Program-made: the position numbers and the translations under genes
Part shown: positions 11,381-21,910 of the stretch, one piece after another
Position numbering within the stretch: the stretch's first letter is position 1
How the letters are laid out: every line of letters starts with the position of its first letter
The notes under the pieces: model-generated
What the model saw: the letters and a program-made list of their open reading frames with translations, nothing else
What the model was told of the DNA's origin: nothing
Databases searched by the model: none
Assembly: GCA_030704615.1 (NCBI GenBank)
Contig: CM060731.1
Location: forward strand, 63,346,756-63,410,755
DNA length: 64,000 nt
Origin: Takakia lepidozioides
Lineage: Eukaryota > Streptophyta > Takakiopsida > Takakiales > Takakiaceae
Direction of reading: 5' to 3'

Positions 11381-13152
11381 AGCCGCAGGTGACTAAGAAA
11401 GAGGCAGAAAGATATAGTGTGGCCCGTATACTTGCGACCCTCATTGCAAGACACGATTGCAACAACAGCAGCAGGATCGTCTATACACCATCATCCAGCT
11501 TCAAGGATCACGTATAGGTGTGAACTATCATTTGCTGCCGCACTTTTTCCGTCTCTTTCCTTCTGACCTTCCCAAGGACACATCGTCTCTCTCTCTCTCT
11601 CTCTCGTCCCCCAAACGTCACCAAAGGCGAGCTGCCCGCTCTCGTAGCCTTATCACTGTACTTCCGAGCACACCTTCAAAATTACCTCTGTGTCATCTCC
11701 TCGCCGTCGCCTGAGCAAGTAATCTCTGCTTGCCTTCTACCTCTTCTCACCAGTATCACCATCAACACCACCTTGATCTGCACACACACACTGGAATCGT
11801 GACAAGGATTACTGTATGTTGTGGTGCCTTCCTTCTTTAGGGCCAAAGTTTTAGAGTTTACTTATTGCAATAACCACACTCACAGCTCGCAGACAGACAC
11901 AGCTTTTGTTATGTTTTGTTTTGTTTTTGAAAACATGAGGATAATAATTGACAAAACGGAGGGCTGGCGATGGCGGTGGCGGTTGCGGTGGCGGTGACCT
12001 CCAAACGCGCAGAGGGAATTTTGGTCTCTTCGTCTCTCTCGTCTCAGGCAAGATCTGCTGTCACTCTTCCTCCTGAATGTGGCTTGCATTGGGGCTTGTG
12101 TTTAAGTTACCTTGTGAACTCTGGTTCATTTTGATCCTTCCAAGCCTACCTTAGAAGCCACTAGCTAATGCTGAGACATCCTCTACGTCTCCACGGCCAA
12201 AGCCGACAGACTGCCATCGAAAGCTCTGATCGACCTACTTGAGTCATCACCATTCTTGTGTTGTGAAGTGTTCTGACCCTTCCAAGTTCCCGCGCGCAAC
12301 CTTCAACCCAGCCCCGATCACCCTGGTGGTACTGACTGGCTTTACTTGCCCTAACATTTAAACCTGCTAATGGAAGCCCATCTCCAACACCAATAGGTTC
12401 TGGAGGTAGGGATAAATATAACCCTCAATCCGTGGCTCTCACAGTTATTGTGTATGCGATTCAACCTGCTTGCATTAAGACTTGCTAGTGTTTGTTATTT
12501 TCCCCAAGTAGTCCAATTTAGTAGAAATTCAGATTCAGGATTCAGATTGAGGAATGGTTCAGGAAGAAGCCCAATTGTTTTCGTCAAAGATCAATTCAAA
12601 GGGATGCAGATATCAAAGGTCAGGCATGCAAAATTTGGTGTTAATGATCCAGCATGCAGCAGACGATCCAGAGCCAGACAAAAAGAATGAAGTTCAACTT
12701 TGTTTTAGTGAAGATTAACAGCTAAAGACAAATTGGTTTCAGAACTAGAGCATTGCAGTGAAAAAACCAGTAGACACATTCACAAATCTGCAGAAAAAAA
12801 ATCCATGCATTTAGGTCCATGCATCAGCAGTTGACTCTTGACACCTCTGGACACCACCTTTTAAAAAATAGGCTTTCACATAAACCCAGAGGAACACATA
12901 TGGAAGAAATGAGAAATCTGTGACACCCCCCACTTGGTGCCTGCTAGCTTGTTTGAGAAATGCAAGTCAACTTGAAAGCAAGAATATCAGCCTTCAGAAG
13001 ATGAAGTCATTCGTCTAATAAATATCACATGCATTGTACAAACCTAGTTTATGTGGTTTGAATGTGTGCGGGATTTGTCTCTGCAGACTTTCCACATACC
13101 TCTTGACAAGTGATCAAACCTCTACAGTTAGTCACACCTGATGCTTCGTACT
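11381..13152. other. Spacer upstream of PPR copy 2; holds a CT microsatellite
   Basis: Contains the likely promoter and 5' leader of PPR copy 2 and a CT/TC dinucleotide run at about 11586-11607. A short GGCGGT-rich run lies near 11960-12000. No coding region is recognisable between 11.7 and 13.15 kb. Confidence 0.4.
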
Positions 13153-13959
13153 TTACATGACCAGTTTCCTTGATTTATAAGTCGATGGCTGGTCTTCCAT
13201 ATCTGGACCAAAGTTGTATGTGTACACAGGGGAAGGCACCGGTAACCAGCTAAACATTGCAGTGGCGATGCCAACAAGCTTAGAGATAACAGGAGAAAAG
13301 TAGCAAAGAGGCCATATGCTTTCCAACCGCAGTTGCACTGACTCTGCCACTGTTTCCGTGAATTTGTGGGCGTAGCCAGGCCCCGGGAGGACAACAGCAA
13401 AGCATCCCTTGGGCACCCTGACGCGATCAAAGTAATCTTGGGATATTAGCATGCTAACCTTCTGCTCCAATTCTTCAACCCTCTGCCGCAGCGCCTCTTC
13501 CGCGGTAAAAACCCTCCCCAACATCTCCTCATATTCGGGTACACAAGCGATATAGCTTTTAGGACCGTCAAGCTCCTTGTAACTGCTACCACCCTCAGCG
13601 CCAATCAATGCTTTGTTATGGCCAGCAATGATGGTTCCACTTGTGGCAGGTTCAAGTTGTAATCTCGCTGGCAACGCTTCATCTCCTGAGAATTTGCTCC
13701 CTGTTGCAGGGCTGCCATGAGTTAGCTCCCAGGGGGAAGATGACGATGAGACAAAAGAGCCTACCTCGCTCGCCCTATCAGAAATGACCTTTGATTGGCC
13801 TGCTGGATCTTTTGTGTTTGACTCCAATTTTGATAATGCTTCTACTACACCTTCATACTCATCCAGGTCTTCATCTAATTCTCCTTGCTGGGCTTCTCTG
13901 GACGCCGCCCAAACGTTGGATTCCACCCAGTCATTTAAAGCAACCCTTGGTTCCGCCAT
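13153..13959 (-). CDS. Hypothetical plant protein, about 268 aa
   Basis: An open frame on the minus strand. I place the start at the ATG at 13959 (MAEPRVALNDWVESNVWAA), in a good plant context (ACACATGGCGG), because the frame upstream begins only with GTG directly after a TTTGATAG splice acceptor. The protein is acidic at the N-terminus (GELDEDLDEYEGVVEALSKL) with a Ser-rich middle. It then has a likely coiled coil (VFTAEEALRQRVEELEQKVSM, about residues 165-185) and a hydrophobic, Pro-rich C-terminal part (about 195-255). I do not recognise a catalytic motif or family. The intact frame, the splice signals and normal codon use make it a credible single-copy gene. Confidence 0.65.
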   Translation of the reverse strand: MAEPRVALNDWVESNVWAASREAQQGELDEDLDEYEGVVEALSKLESNTKDPAGQSKVISDRASEVGSFVSSSSSPWELTHGSPATGSKFSGDEALPARLQLEPATSGTIIAGHNKALIGAEGGSSYKELDGPKSYIACVPEYEEMLGRVFTAEEALRQRVEELEQKVSMLISQDYFDRVRVPKGCFAVVLPGPGYAHKFTETVAESVQLRLESIWPLCYFSPVISKLVGIATAMFSWLPVPSPVYTYNFGPDMEDQPSTYKSRKLVM

Positions 13960-13989
13960 GTGTAACCTGCTGACCTTGGCGAAATGCAC

Positions 13990-14320
13990 CTATCAAACAA
14001 CAAACACATATATAAATTGCAGCACAGAGTTGGCCACTCAGATTCTCCTGACAAGCAGTAGACGGAAGCCTAGCCACTCTGTTGAGTGAAGATCAACAAG
14101 AGTAAAAAAAAAGACATTGAACGAGTATTCAGTCGAAAGAAGTTGCCAATTACCGTGCAAATTGAAGTCCTACGCAAAGGCGGGCCGGGAAAGAGAAGAG
14201 CGAAGGAGAAGGGAACCACTAACGACAAAACCCTGACGCGATCGTCCTGACTGTGAAAGTAATAAACCCCTATTATCTTTGAGCATATTTTCATTTCCAA
14301 TCTCATAAGATCTTTAACAG
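13990..14320 (-). other. Probable 5' UTR intron and leader exon of the 13.15-kb gene
   Basis: On the minus strand a pyrimidine-rich TTTGTTGTTTGATAG acceptor lies just before 13989, and a CACG/GTAATTGG donor lies near 14154. An intron of about 165 nt would therefore sit in the 5' UTR, with leader sequence between roughly 14155 and 14320. No other ORF is supported here. Confidence 0.4.
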
Positions 14321-15096
14321 CGTCATGGAAACTGCAACTGCGTAAGATCCGGGGCCCGGTATGTACAATATGCGAGAAAATTCGATGACTTGTAACATTC
14401 GGATGACACAGCAGAAACCACCCCCACCTTCAGTATCGCATAAGAACGATGTATTTCTGAATCAATCGATCTTCATTGCTTGAAGCGCAAGCATTCAGAG
14501 TGAGCCAGGTAATCACCACGGCCAAGAGGAACAAGTCGTCAAAGCTCTAGTCCTCACAAATCTCAGACTCGCTTCCAGCAAGGAAAAACACTCCACAGAT
14601 CCCACGGACGCTCTCAAACGCAACCAGACCAAAAAATAAGTAGAACGGCTCTTCTCACACCACAATCCGACCGAACCAAGATGCCACAATCCACAGAACA
14701 AGACCAGGAACTCAAACTAAAAAGCTCCCCCGAAAGATCGAGGAAAAGTAATAGTCCGAACACAATTGCTGGACGAAGATTCCGATGGACAATTCAACAG
14801 CCCTAATCCAGGACCTCCAAGCAAAGCATCCTCGCGTTGCGTTGCGTTGCGTGAACGTTTGCAAGGCACTCGTGTGTCTCCCTTGCGGCCCGACGCACAT
14901 GGCAGTTGCAGTTGCCGCGGCTCTCTCGCTGACCGCGCGGTGAGCCTCGGCGGCCAGCTTTCCACCGCCACGGTCCCTATCCCACGTCAACGGCGTGATC
15001 TGTTGCGGATAGGATATCGCCTCGCCACATTTGTTGCTTGGCAGCCTAGCCACACTCTGCTCGTGTGACGAAATTACGAATTGTTTATTTGTTTTT
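14321..15096. other. Unassigned spacer
   Basis: No recognisable gene. It contains a short GCGTT-type repeat near 14832-14850 and a GC-richer patch at 14880-15000. Confidence 0.3.
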
Positions 15097-15154
15097 TTAA
15101 CCCCTAATGGACGAGGCTGGTTTGGTGGGCCCACTTCAAAACAGAACATATGTA

Positions 15155-16176
15155 CAGTCGGCCCTCTTTAAATGTTATGCATGGAAAGTAAGGAAAACAT
15201 AACATTTACAGATGTATAACAACTAACCCTAAAGGAGGGAAAAATATCCTACCCTAACAATTATAACCACTAGATGGAAAGTAACATATTAAAATTAAAA
15301 TAAGAAAAAAGGTTTGTATTCAGCTTTATATTGAACAACAACCTCAAGACAGTACTCTTTTGCATTCAAAATGTTGATCAATTCAAAAGGAATTGCACGT
15401 CGCTAGGACATCATTAACTTCTGAAAATAATTCTGCGGACTCTTGTGGAATTAAAATTTCCTCTTCGTCGTGCTCCTCGACTTCTTCCGCTGGACCAACC
15501 ATGTCCCAAATCTCATTATTGTTTGGTTGAAATGGCTCGTTCAAACTGAGCCTCAAAATTAAGAACTCCCATGCATCCATGGTCGGAGTCTCAACACCAT
15601 GAAGGACAGAAAGCTCAGCGAACTGCAAAAATCCATCAATTTCATCCAACTCTACATTTGTACTTTATCCGGAAGCATCACCAATCTCCGTTCCGGACAG
15701 CCCATTCAGGTTCGGCATTTGAAACAAACCACAATGCCTCCAACAATGCCTAATGGTATCACAACTTAAATGGATGCGCCATGCTTGCTCAACCATCTAG
15801 ACAGCTTGGTACACATCAACCGTGGGAGCTCTATCAGCCATTAAACTCTCAATTTGATGATGAATAAAATACTTTTTGTAATGAGCTTTGAAACATCTTA
15901 TGATTCCTGCATCCATAGGTTGCCACTTAGTGGTTGTATTGGGAGGCAACATCAGTATGGTTGTGATCCTAATTGGAGGTTCCAAATCCCACCAACTAAT
16001 TGGAGGTGTAACAAATATAGAGGGTGGTTCTACACCATAGAGTATGACTTTCCTAACATTTAACAAATAACACTCTTTGACTCTTTCCTAGTGTAATATT
16101 CTACAGAGTATAAAATGTAACAATAAAAGAGATATAACACATACATACGGAGGTAACATTTAAAGAGGGTCTACTA
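15155..16176 (-). mobile_element. pogo/Tigger-type DNA transposon remnant
   Basis: Bounded by TA on both sides (15153-15154 and 16177-16178). The 23-bp inverted termini match at 20 positions: CAGTCGGCCCTCTTTAAATG on the left against TAGTAGACCCTCTTTAAATG on the right strand. TA target sites and a CAGT-start terminus followed by CCCTC are typical of pogo/Tigger elements. The internal coding remnant is described separately. The insertion lies just inside the left end of piggyBac-like element A. Confidence 0.75.
15383..16066 (-). pseudogene. Tigger/pogo DDE transposase C-terminal remnant
   Basis: The minus strand reads ILMLPPNTTTKWQPMDAG then IIRCFKAHYKKYFIH. This is the conserved block of the DDE_1 superfamily found in Tigger/pogo and Jerky-like transposases. 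In the same region AWRIHLSCDTIRHCWRHCG follows, as in that family, and then an acidic tail (WDMVGPAEEVEEHDEEEIL). Stops separate the segments, and the N-terminal DNA-binding part and first catalytic Asp are missing. It would have bound the element termini and catalysed TA-targeted transposition, but is now inactive. Confidence 0.75.
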
Positions 16177-16266
16177 TACCCCCACGGATGAGGGTATATC
16201 TTTCAGGAAACATACATCCACAGGGATGAGCTGTGTGAAAGGCAGGCTAGTACCTACTTCATCCAC

Positions 16267-16520
16267 TACTGCATTTTTTTTTTCTTTTTTTTCTTTTTTT
16301 TTTCCCGAAAAGAAACCTGGGAGCGACTGCTCACAAGTCAGGCCCTTGAGGAGGGGGAAAAATTAACCCCTTTCAGATAAGCCATTAGGCACACAAGTGG
16401 AAACGTCACCACCAGACCAACCCGTCACGAACGATCCACACACCAAACAGGGCAGCAGGTTTGAACCCCGAACCACCAGGGCGACACATTGTGCACTTAC
16501 CAGCTGATGTGCAAAACAAA
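16267..16520 (-). mobile_element. tRNA-derived SINE with A-rich tail
   Basis: On the minus strand a pol III B-box-like GGGTTCAAACC is present near 16455-16465. It follows a tRNA-like TGGTAAGTGCAC block near 16498. A body follows, ending in an A-rich tail (the T-run at 16267-16304 on the plus strand). The layout of internal promoter, body and poly(A) matches plant SINEs. A truncated relative of its 3' part lies at 16815-16885. Confidence 0.55.
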
Positions 16521-16799
16521 ACAAAATTGCAGACTCATTTGACCGTGTCATTAGGAAGATTATAACAATATTCCAAGCCCAAAATGTGTAGTATACTCCA
16601 ATTTGAAAGTGAAAAAGCACCAAATGATTTTTCCTTGCTACACCCCACCCACATTCGAATTATGAGGCACCTAAAACATTTTGCCCCAAAATTTCAGAGC
16701 AGAATTCCAAAATCTGGATAAGGTTATGGAACCACAATTGCTATGGTGGAATTGTTCCGTTTCGGGTTGAGTCATCCATTAGGGGTTAAGGAGAATTTG

Positions 16800-16890
16800 T
16801 TTTTAAGGGGAAATACCCGGGATTGACCGCTCACAAATCAGGCCTTATAGTGAGAGGAGAAAATAACCTCTTTCATAGTAACCTCGCCAT
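16800..16890 (-). repeat. Truncated second copy of the SINE 3' region
   Basis: The segment with CCGGGATTGACCGCTCACAA, then TCAGGCCTTA and AATAACCTCTTTCA, parallels 16315-16380 in the neighbouring SINE. It is a second, shorter insertion just outside element A. Confidence 0.45.
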
Positions 16891-17309
16891 GGAACAACAG
16901 GGGAAAAAATAACCTCTATGGGGTGCCGTGAAGGTTGATCGCGGAAGGCTTGCTTCGTGACACAGGGCGGGAGAGAGGAATAGCACAAGATAAAGGAGGG
17001 GAAGAAGAAGGGTATACCAACAAGGCAAAGGCTGGCAATCAAAAAAACGGGAGCACTGCACAACAGGCAGCCATCCTAAAAGCGAACCATAAAAATCAAC
17101 CTACAATTCTCAATGAATGGCAAAAGAGTGGCAGGGAAGTAACAAGAGGCAAGGACATGCAAGGAATGCCAACTATGAGGAAAGAACATGAACTACCAGG
17201 TGAGGGACCAAAGAGCCTGCACAAGAACAATTCATAAGGCACCGAAGCTGCAAGAGCCCATATAGCAACTACGGAAAAATTGTCAAATGAGAGGTGGATC
17301 TTAGATTTG
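16891..17309. other. Unassigned spacer
   Basis: An A/G-rich stretch without recognisable coding or RNA features. Confidence 0.25.
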
Positions 17310-17490
17310 CCCATCTGAGGTTGGGTAGCGAGTGAGCATGCTCAGGTGAGCACAAGCGAATATACCGCATATTCCTAAGATGCCTTCCGAATATTCTTCA
17401 GCAAAACGAAAATTGAGAAACTAAAAAATTTACGAAACTATTTTTAACTGCTCACATAGGCCCGCACAGCAACACTTAAGAAACAAGTAA
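17310..17490. repeat. Dispersed repeat related to the 28.4-kb minisatellite
   Basis: The order GAGGTTGGGTAG, GAGCATGCTC, CCTAAGATGCC, ACGAAACTATTTTTAACTG and CTCACA parallels 28410-28560, where the same elements precede a tandem array. It is a single, diverged unit here. Confidence 0.45.
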
Positions 17491-17600
17491 CCCTTATACA
17501 TGATAAACATGTTACCCTATAGGCGTGGGATTTCCTCACGCAATGCTCACCTGATACTAGGCCATTTCCATGATAGACGTGAGAAAAAGGCGCTGAGACC

Positions 17601-18438
17601 TTAACCCCTAATGGACGATTCGGGTCGCGTCAGAAATCAGAAATTGTGGCAAATCGTTGGATGACCTCGGATGAAAAAACTTTCTGAATGAAAGTTGTGC
17701 GTCATGATGTCATGCTCCTGCATGTCTGTATGGCACCCTAAAATAATAAAAGCACTGACATCAGTAATTTTTTTAGTGTGCAAAGTACCCAATTCAGGGC
17801 CCTCCAACAGCTTTGACCTACCGACGTGGTAGGATATGGGTGGTTGTACCAATGAAAATTCATTTTGCATGCAGATAGGTTAGAAAATTCATCTATGCAT
17901 GTAGATAGGTTAGAATGCTTCCAAAAAATTTGTGGCAGTGAGTTTCCACACAAGGAACAATATGACCAGAGGAATTCACCTTGTGATGAAAATTTGGACA
18001 CATTTGAGGCAGATTTGGGATCAATTGTAATGGATGGTCTTTTTTAACCAACAATTTTCCCATACAAAGTAACCCCATGTGGTTTTGGAATTTGGTTCTG
18101 GAATTTTGGCCCAAGGTGCTCTACATGCCAGGCAATTAAAATCTGGGTATGATGTATCAATGAAAATTCATTTTGCCAGGCCAATTGCTTGGTCAAACCA
18201 TTTTTTCACTCCAAAACTAGAGCACAGTAAAAAAATTATAGCTTGCATTTTTGTTATAATCTTCGTAATGACACGGTGAAATCAACTGAAATTTTTACAG
18301 TAGGTTCCTGAAGTAGGTAGGATTTCATATGGTTCATCCCCTGGATGTTTGTCGAATGTCAGATATGCCCTCAAACATGAGGGCATGTTCCGTTTTGGAA
18401 TGGGCCCACCAAAAACGGGCTCGTCCTTTAGGGGTTAA
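17601..18438. mobile_element. piggyBac-like MITE B (TTAA-flanked)
   Basis: Starts TTAACCCCTAATGGACGA at 17601 and ends TCGTCCTTTAGGGGTTAA at 18438; length 838 bp with no coding content. TTAA at both ends and CCCC-start inverted termini point to piggyBac mobilisation. It shares its ends with element A. Confidence 0.65.
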
Positions 18439-18519
18439 AGGTTGTCACGTCCCATCGATAATTACCAAAAACGGGCTCGTCCTTTAGGGGTTAAAGGTTG
18501 TCACGTCCCATCGATAATT
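18408..18519. repeat. Direct 56-bp tandem duplication covering the end of MITE B
   Basis: Two adjacent, essentially identical 56-bp units (18408-18463 and 18464-18519). Each begins ACCAAAAACGGGCTCG, contains the GGGGTTAA element end and finishes CATCGATAATT. The transposon end is therefore doubled, presumably by slippage or an aberrant excision repair. Confidence 0.85.
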
Positions 18520-19244
18520 TATCGAGACGAAACTCTCACTCTCGAAACTGCCATTTAATTTCAATTTCTCAAAGCGAAATTAAAATTTTCACTCCCGAAA
18601 CTACTTTTTTTTATTTTTTTTATTTAGAACGGGGGCAAAGGCCAAGCTGACAGAACTTTATTAAGATTATTAGGGTGGAGAGCAGTGTCATACTCGATCT
18701 CAGCTCTCAATGGTATGTCTCTGCCACTGTTTACATAGAGTGGTTAAGTCTCGGCTGAATATTCAACAATCAGAAGATTGGAGGGGGGGAGAGTTTCATG
18801 CTCGTAGGCCTTCCCTTTCCTGTTAGTTTTTTCATTTCCCAAGAACCTCACTGGGCTACTCATTAGCAACTATTGACCTTTTCGTCTGCAATCCTATCAG
18901 CTCTGGTTTGGTGTATGTCTATATATATATATTAAGTTGGTTCCTTATGATATATGTTGGTACGTCAAAAAGGTCACTAGTCTTTGCATTGCAAACAATA
19001 GTTGCTTGGCATGTTGGATGCCTGACTTGCAGAGTATCAATATGGTGGTGCTCGAGATATGTAGTCAAGTTAAATGGATTTTTTGTGGACTTTTTCTCAT
19101 TTACCGTCAAATTCCAGTTGATGAAAGCTCACCCTCCAAAGAATGCAGTACCTTTGATCTGTGGAGGCTTGGCCACACGCAGATTCAAATGCCTACATTA
19201 TTTCAGTGCATCAAAATTTTAGTATTTTAATATCTCAATCAAGA
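18520..19244. other. Unassigned spacer
   Basis: Contains T/A-rich tracts near 18605-18630, a short TA run at 18920-18932, and a CAGAACTTTATTA-containing segment near 18645. That segment reappears inverted near 19475-19520, suggesting ends of a retroelement. No gene seen. Confidence 0.3.
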
Positions 19245-19445
19245 TTTTCAGCAAGTTATATCAGTCAGATTTTCAGCTAAGTATTTGAGTAATTCAGCCA
19301 GATTTTCAGCCAGTTTTTTAGCGAGTATTTCAGTATTCAGTGAGATTTCAAGCAAGTATTTGTTATTTCAGCTAGTTCTTCAACAAGTATTTTAGTATTT
19401 CAGTTAATATTTCAACAAGCATCTCAATATTTTAATAATTAGTAA
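19245..19445. repeat. Degenerate ATTTCAG/CAAGTATT tandem repeat
   Basis: A run of about 15 imperfect 10-14 bp units built on CAAGTATTTCAG and CAGATTTTCAG. It is low complexity and without coding meaning. Confidence 0.65.
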
Positions 19446-21429
19446 ATCTGAAGATCAGTTTTGTAATATCATACATCAATAAAGTTCTGCCGGGGATAGA
19501 GCCTCTTTCCCGCCTTTATAAATAAATAAATATTTTTTCTTTTTATGCAGAATATGCTAAAAGTGTTTTAGAAAATATAGTTGAATGTGTGCTTACTTTA
19601 TTTCAATATGGCATTTTAAGGAAATCTTCTACTTAGACTTTTAGGGTGGAGCCATTACGCGACCAGCCGCTTGTTTGAAGTTGAAACAGACAGATTGGAA
19701 TTTTTTATTTTGATTTTTGAACATTTTTTGTGCAATTTAAACTGTCACCACCCACCCACTCCAAATCTCTGTAAGCCCTTTGCCAATAAGTTGTCCAATC
19801 ATTAATCCTCTTCATGTACTCATAAATATAAAAGGTGTCCTCCAACTGGCCTATAGAAAACATTGCCTAATGTATCTCTTGTGCAAATGAGACACACTTG
19901 TAGTTCCCAAATTCTGTTAGGTACAAAAATTTGCAAGTGCCCACGAATAATAGTATTAATCATTCTGGAGGCACAATGATTAGTTGGTTGAGGACAAGGT
20001 CGGACAAACCAAAAATGGTGGTGTTACTATTCAGATGGGGTACAAGCAAAAAGAGGCAAATTACCAAGACTCATGTTCGTATGTATGGTGAACCCACTCA
20101 ATCAATCCTATGTAATCTCACCAGGGTACATCACAGAAGGTCACTCTAGGTCACTCTACTCACAAAAGCTATGCCCAATTCCGGGGTGCCACACCCGGAC
20201 TTCCCAACCACCGCACCATGCATCTCTATACAGATTTCATACTCATTCAGCTTTACTCAACACTTGTACACCATCGTTTCTACTCCAACCATCTTGCCAG
20301 TCCACCCCACCGTCAAATCCCTAGCCTTGGGCCATCTTCATGCTCACGAGCTTGCTTCACTTAACCTGCAACTGTCAGTTCGGCGATATTCTAGCAGTCT
20401 CTCTCGTCACTCCAAACTGGTTGGCAGGTCGAGCTTCGTTCCTGGCACCTAACAAGGGGCTCAAGAGATATGATGTTTATAGATGGCCTGCTTGGGCCCA
20501 CAGAGGGAGAGCCATCGGTTTCGGCCAATAGGCTTGAAAAAACATGGCCCATTTACCTAAGCCATGGACATACTCTCTCCATTGGCAAGTGGACCGTTGA
20601 TCTTTCTCCATCCCTTTGGCAGTATGTACTCCCACGGATAATGGAGAGTGGCTGCGAGCTCAATCTCGGAGCATCCCTTAGGTGGCACCATGGAGTCATG
20701 GAGGGTAGTAATCACAAACGGGTTTGAAGAAAATGCTGGCAGGGGTCCCCTTGAACAAGTTGACTGGCCAGCAATGTCGTTTCCAGGAGAGCGTTGGCTA
20801 CAACACTCTACAAGCATAAAACAAGTATTACAATTAAAATATCCATCACCTTAAATTGTCTATTTCCCTGCTCTGTATAAATCGGGCTTAGAGTATATAG
20901 TCCCAAGTGTATGGCAAACAAAATCTGATGACCCTCTATTACCCCCTTAGATCTCTAGGGTTTAAAGGTCAGCAGATGTAAAGGGTGATTCAAGCATTTG
21001 GTAAATAGGCACATTAGCAATGAGATGATCAAAAGGGCGTACCAAATACCAACCTGGGAAATCACATCTTCTAGATGTGCAATGCTGATCCCGCAATATC
21101 CTTGAAGAACTTGTTTGGAGGCCATATCTATCCAATTAATGTATGATGAACATGTCAAATCTCCGCACACAAACCTTCCAACCTTCCAGTTGATCTAGGG
21201 AACAAGAAGAGGATTCCTCGGGACAGCAACAAATGAAAAGAAAGGGAAGGAGTGGAAATGAAATGAAATGAAATGGTACTTAATAACATCCGCAGGAAAG
21301 AAAGAACTTCATGACGTCCACAGGAAGCTCAGAGAGCTTATGGAAAAGGGAAGACAACAACTTATAACATCTACTAGAAGCCCAAGAGCATATAGGACTA
21401 AAACGCATAACATGTCGACAAGAGAATTT
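19446..21429. other. Unassigned, probably repeat-derived DNA
   Basis: Short open frames occur at 20171-20854 on both strands, but none shows a recognisable domain. No RNA gene, terminal repeat or splice pattern could be supported. Confidence 0.3.
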
Positions 21430-21765
21430 TCCAACTTCATCCCTGGTGCAATTCCAGTCTTCTCAATTTCGGCATGGACCTCTTTGCCCTTTTCCAGGGC
21501 TCCTAGGGTGGCAGAAGCATTCAGGATGAATGTGACCTAGTTGGGTATCACCCCTTCCAGTATCATTTGCTCATAGATCTCCATAGCCTCCCTACCATAC
21601 CCATGTTGAGCATATCCCGTGATCATGGCGTTCCAAGATATTGTCAAACACCTTGCGCGCTTCCTTAACACTTTTACATTTAGCATACATCACAGTAAGG
21701 GCAGTCTCCATAATGATATCTGACCCAATTCTAGCTTTGATGATGTCAGCATGTACCTCTTAATA
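21430..21765 (-). pseudogene. PPR repeat fragment
   Basis: Minus-strand translation gives broken PPR units, including EVHADIIKARI and MYAKCKSVKEARKVFDNI. The plus strand carries the same antisense words seen across the PPR copies (CATGGACCTCTTTGCCC, then TTTTCCAGGGCT). Frames shift and no ends are present. Confidence 0.7.
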
Positions 21766-21910
21766 CTTTCCTGTTGCCACATTGGTAACATTTCAAAATC
21801 CCCACCATACCATAGATCCACCAACGAGCTAACTTGCAGAATTCAACATGAAAATTTAGGGACGACACTGATAAGAGGGGAAAACAGGCTGAAATGTGTT
21901 GAAGAAGGTA
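21766..21910 (-). repeat. Copy of PPR-family intron DNA fused to the PPR fragment
   Basis: Nearly parallel to 2829-2990 in PPR copy 1 (TACTTTCCTG, ATTGGTAACAT, CATAGATCCACC, ATTCAACATG, AGGCTGAAATGTGTTG). In the genes this lies upstream of the PDF exon, so here an internal deletion has joined PPR body to intron. Confidence 0.6.

Larger units (their letters stand above)
15097..16789. mobile_element. piggyBac-like MITE A (TTAA-flanked), with nested insertions
   Basis: Left end TTAACCCCTAATGGACGA at 15097 and right end TCCATTAGGGGTTAA at 16789. TTAA target duplication plus termini beginning CCC is the piggyBac signature. The left end (GGACGAGGCTGG, then GGGCCCAC) resembles the right end of element B at 17601-18438, so the two lie in opposite orientation. 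A pogo-like element and a SINE are nested inside, so A is the older insertion. No piggyBac transposase is present. Confidence 0.65.

Noticed and set aside
11457-11714. Plus-strand 85-aa frame upstream of PPR copy 2
   Set aside because: The composition is driven by the CT microsatellite; no homology or conserved features.
16440-16515. Functional tRNA gene on the minus strand
   Set aside because: Only the B box and flanks are tRNA-like, and a poly(A)-tailed body follows.
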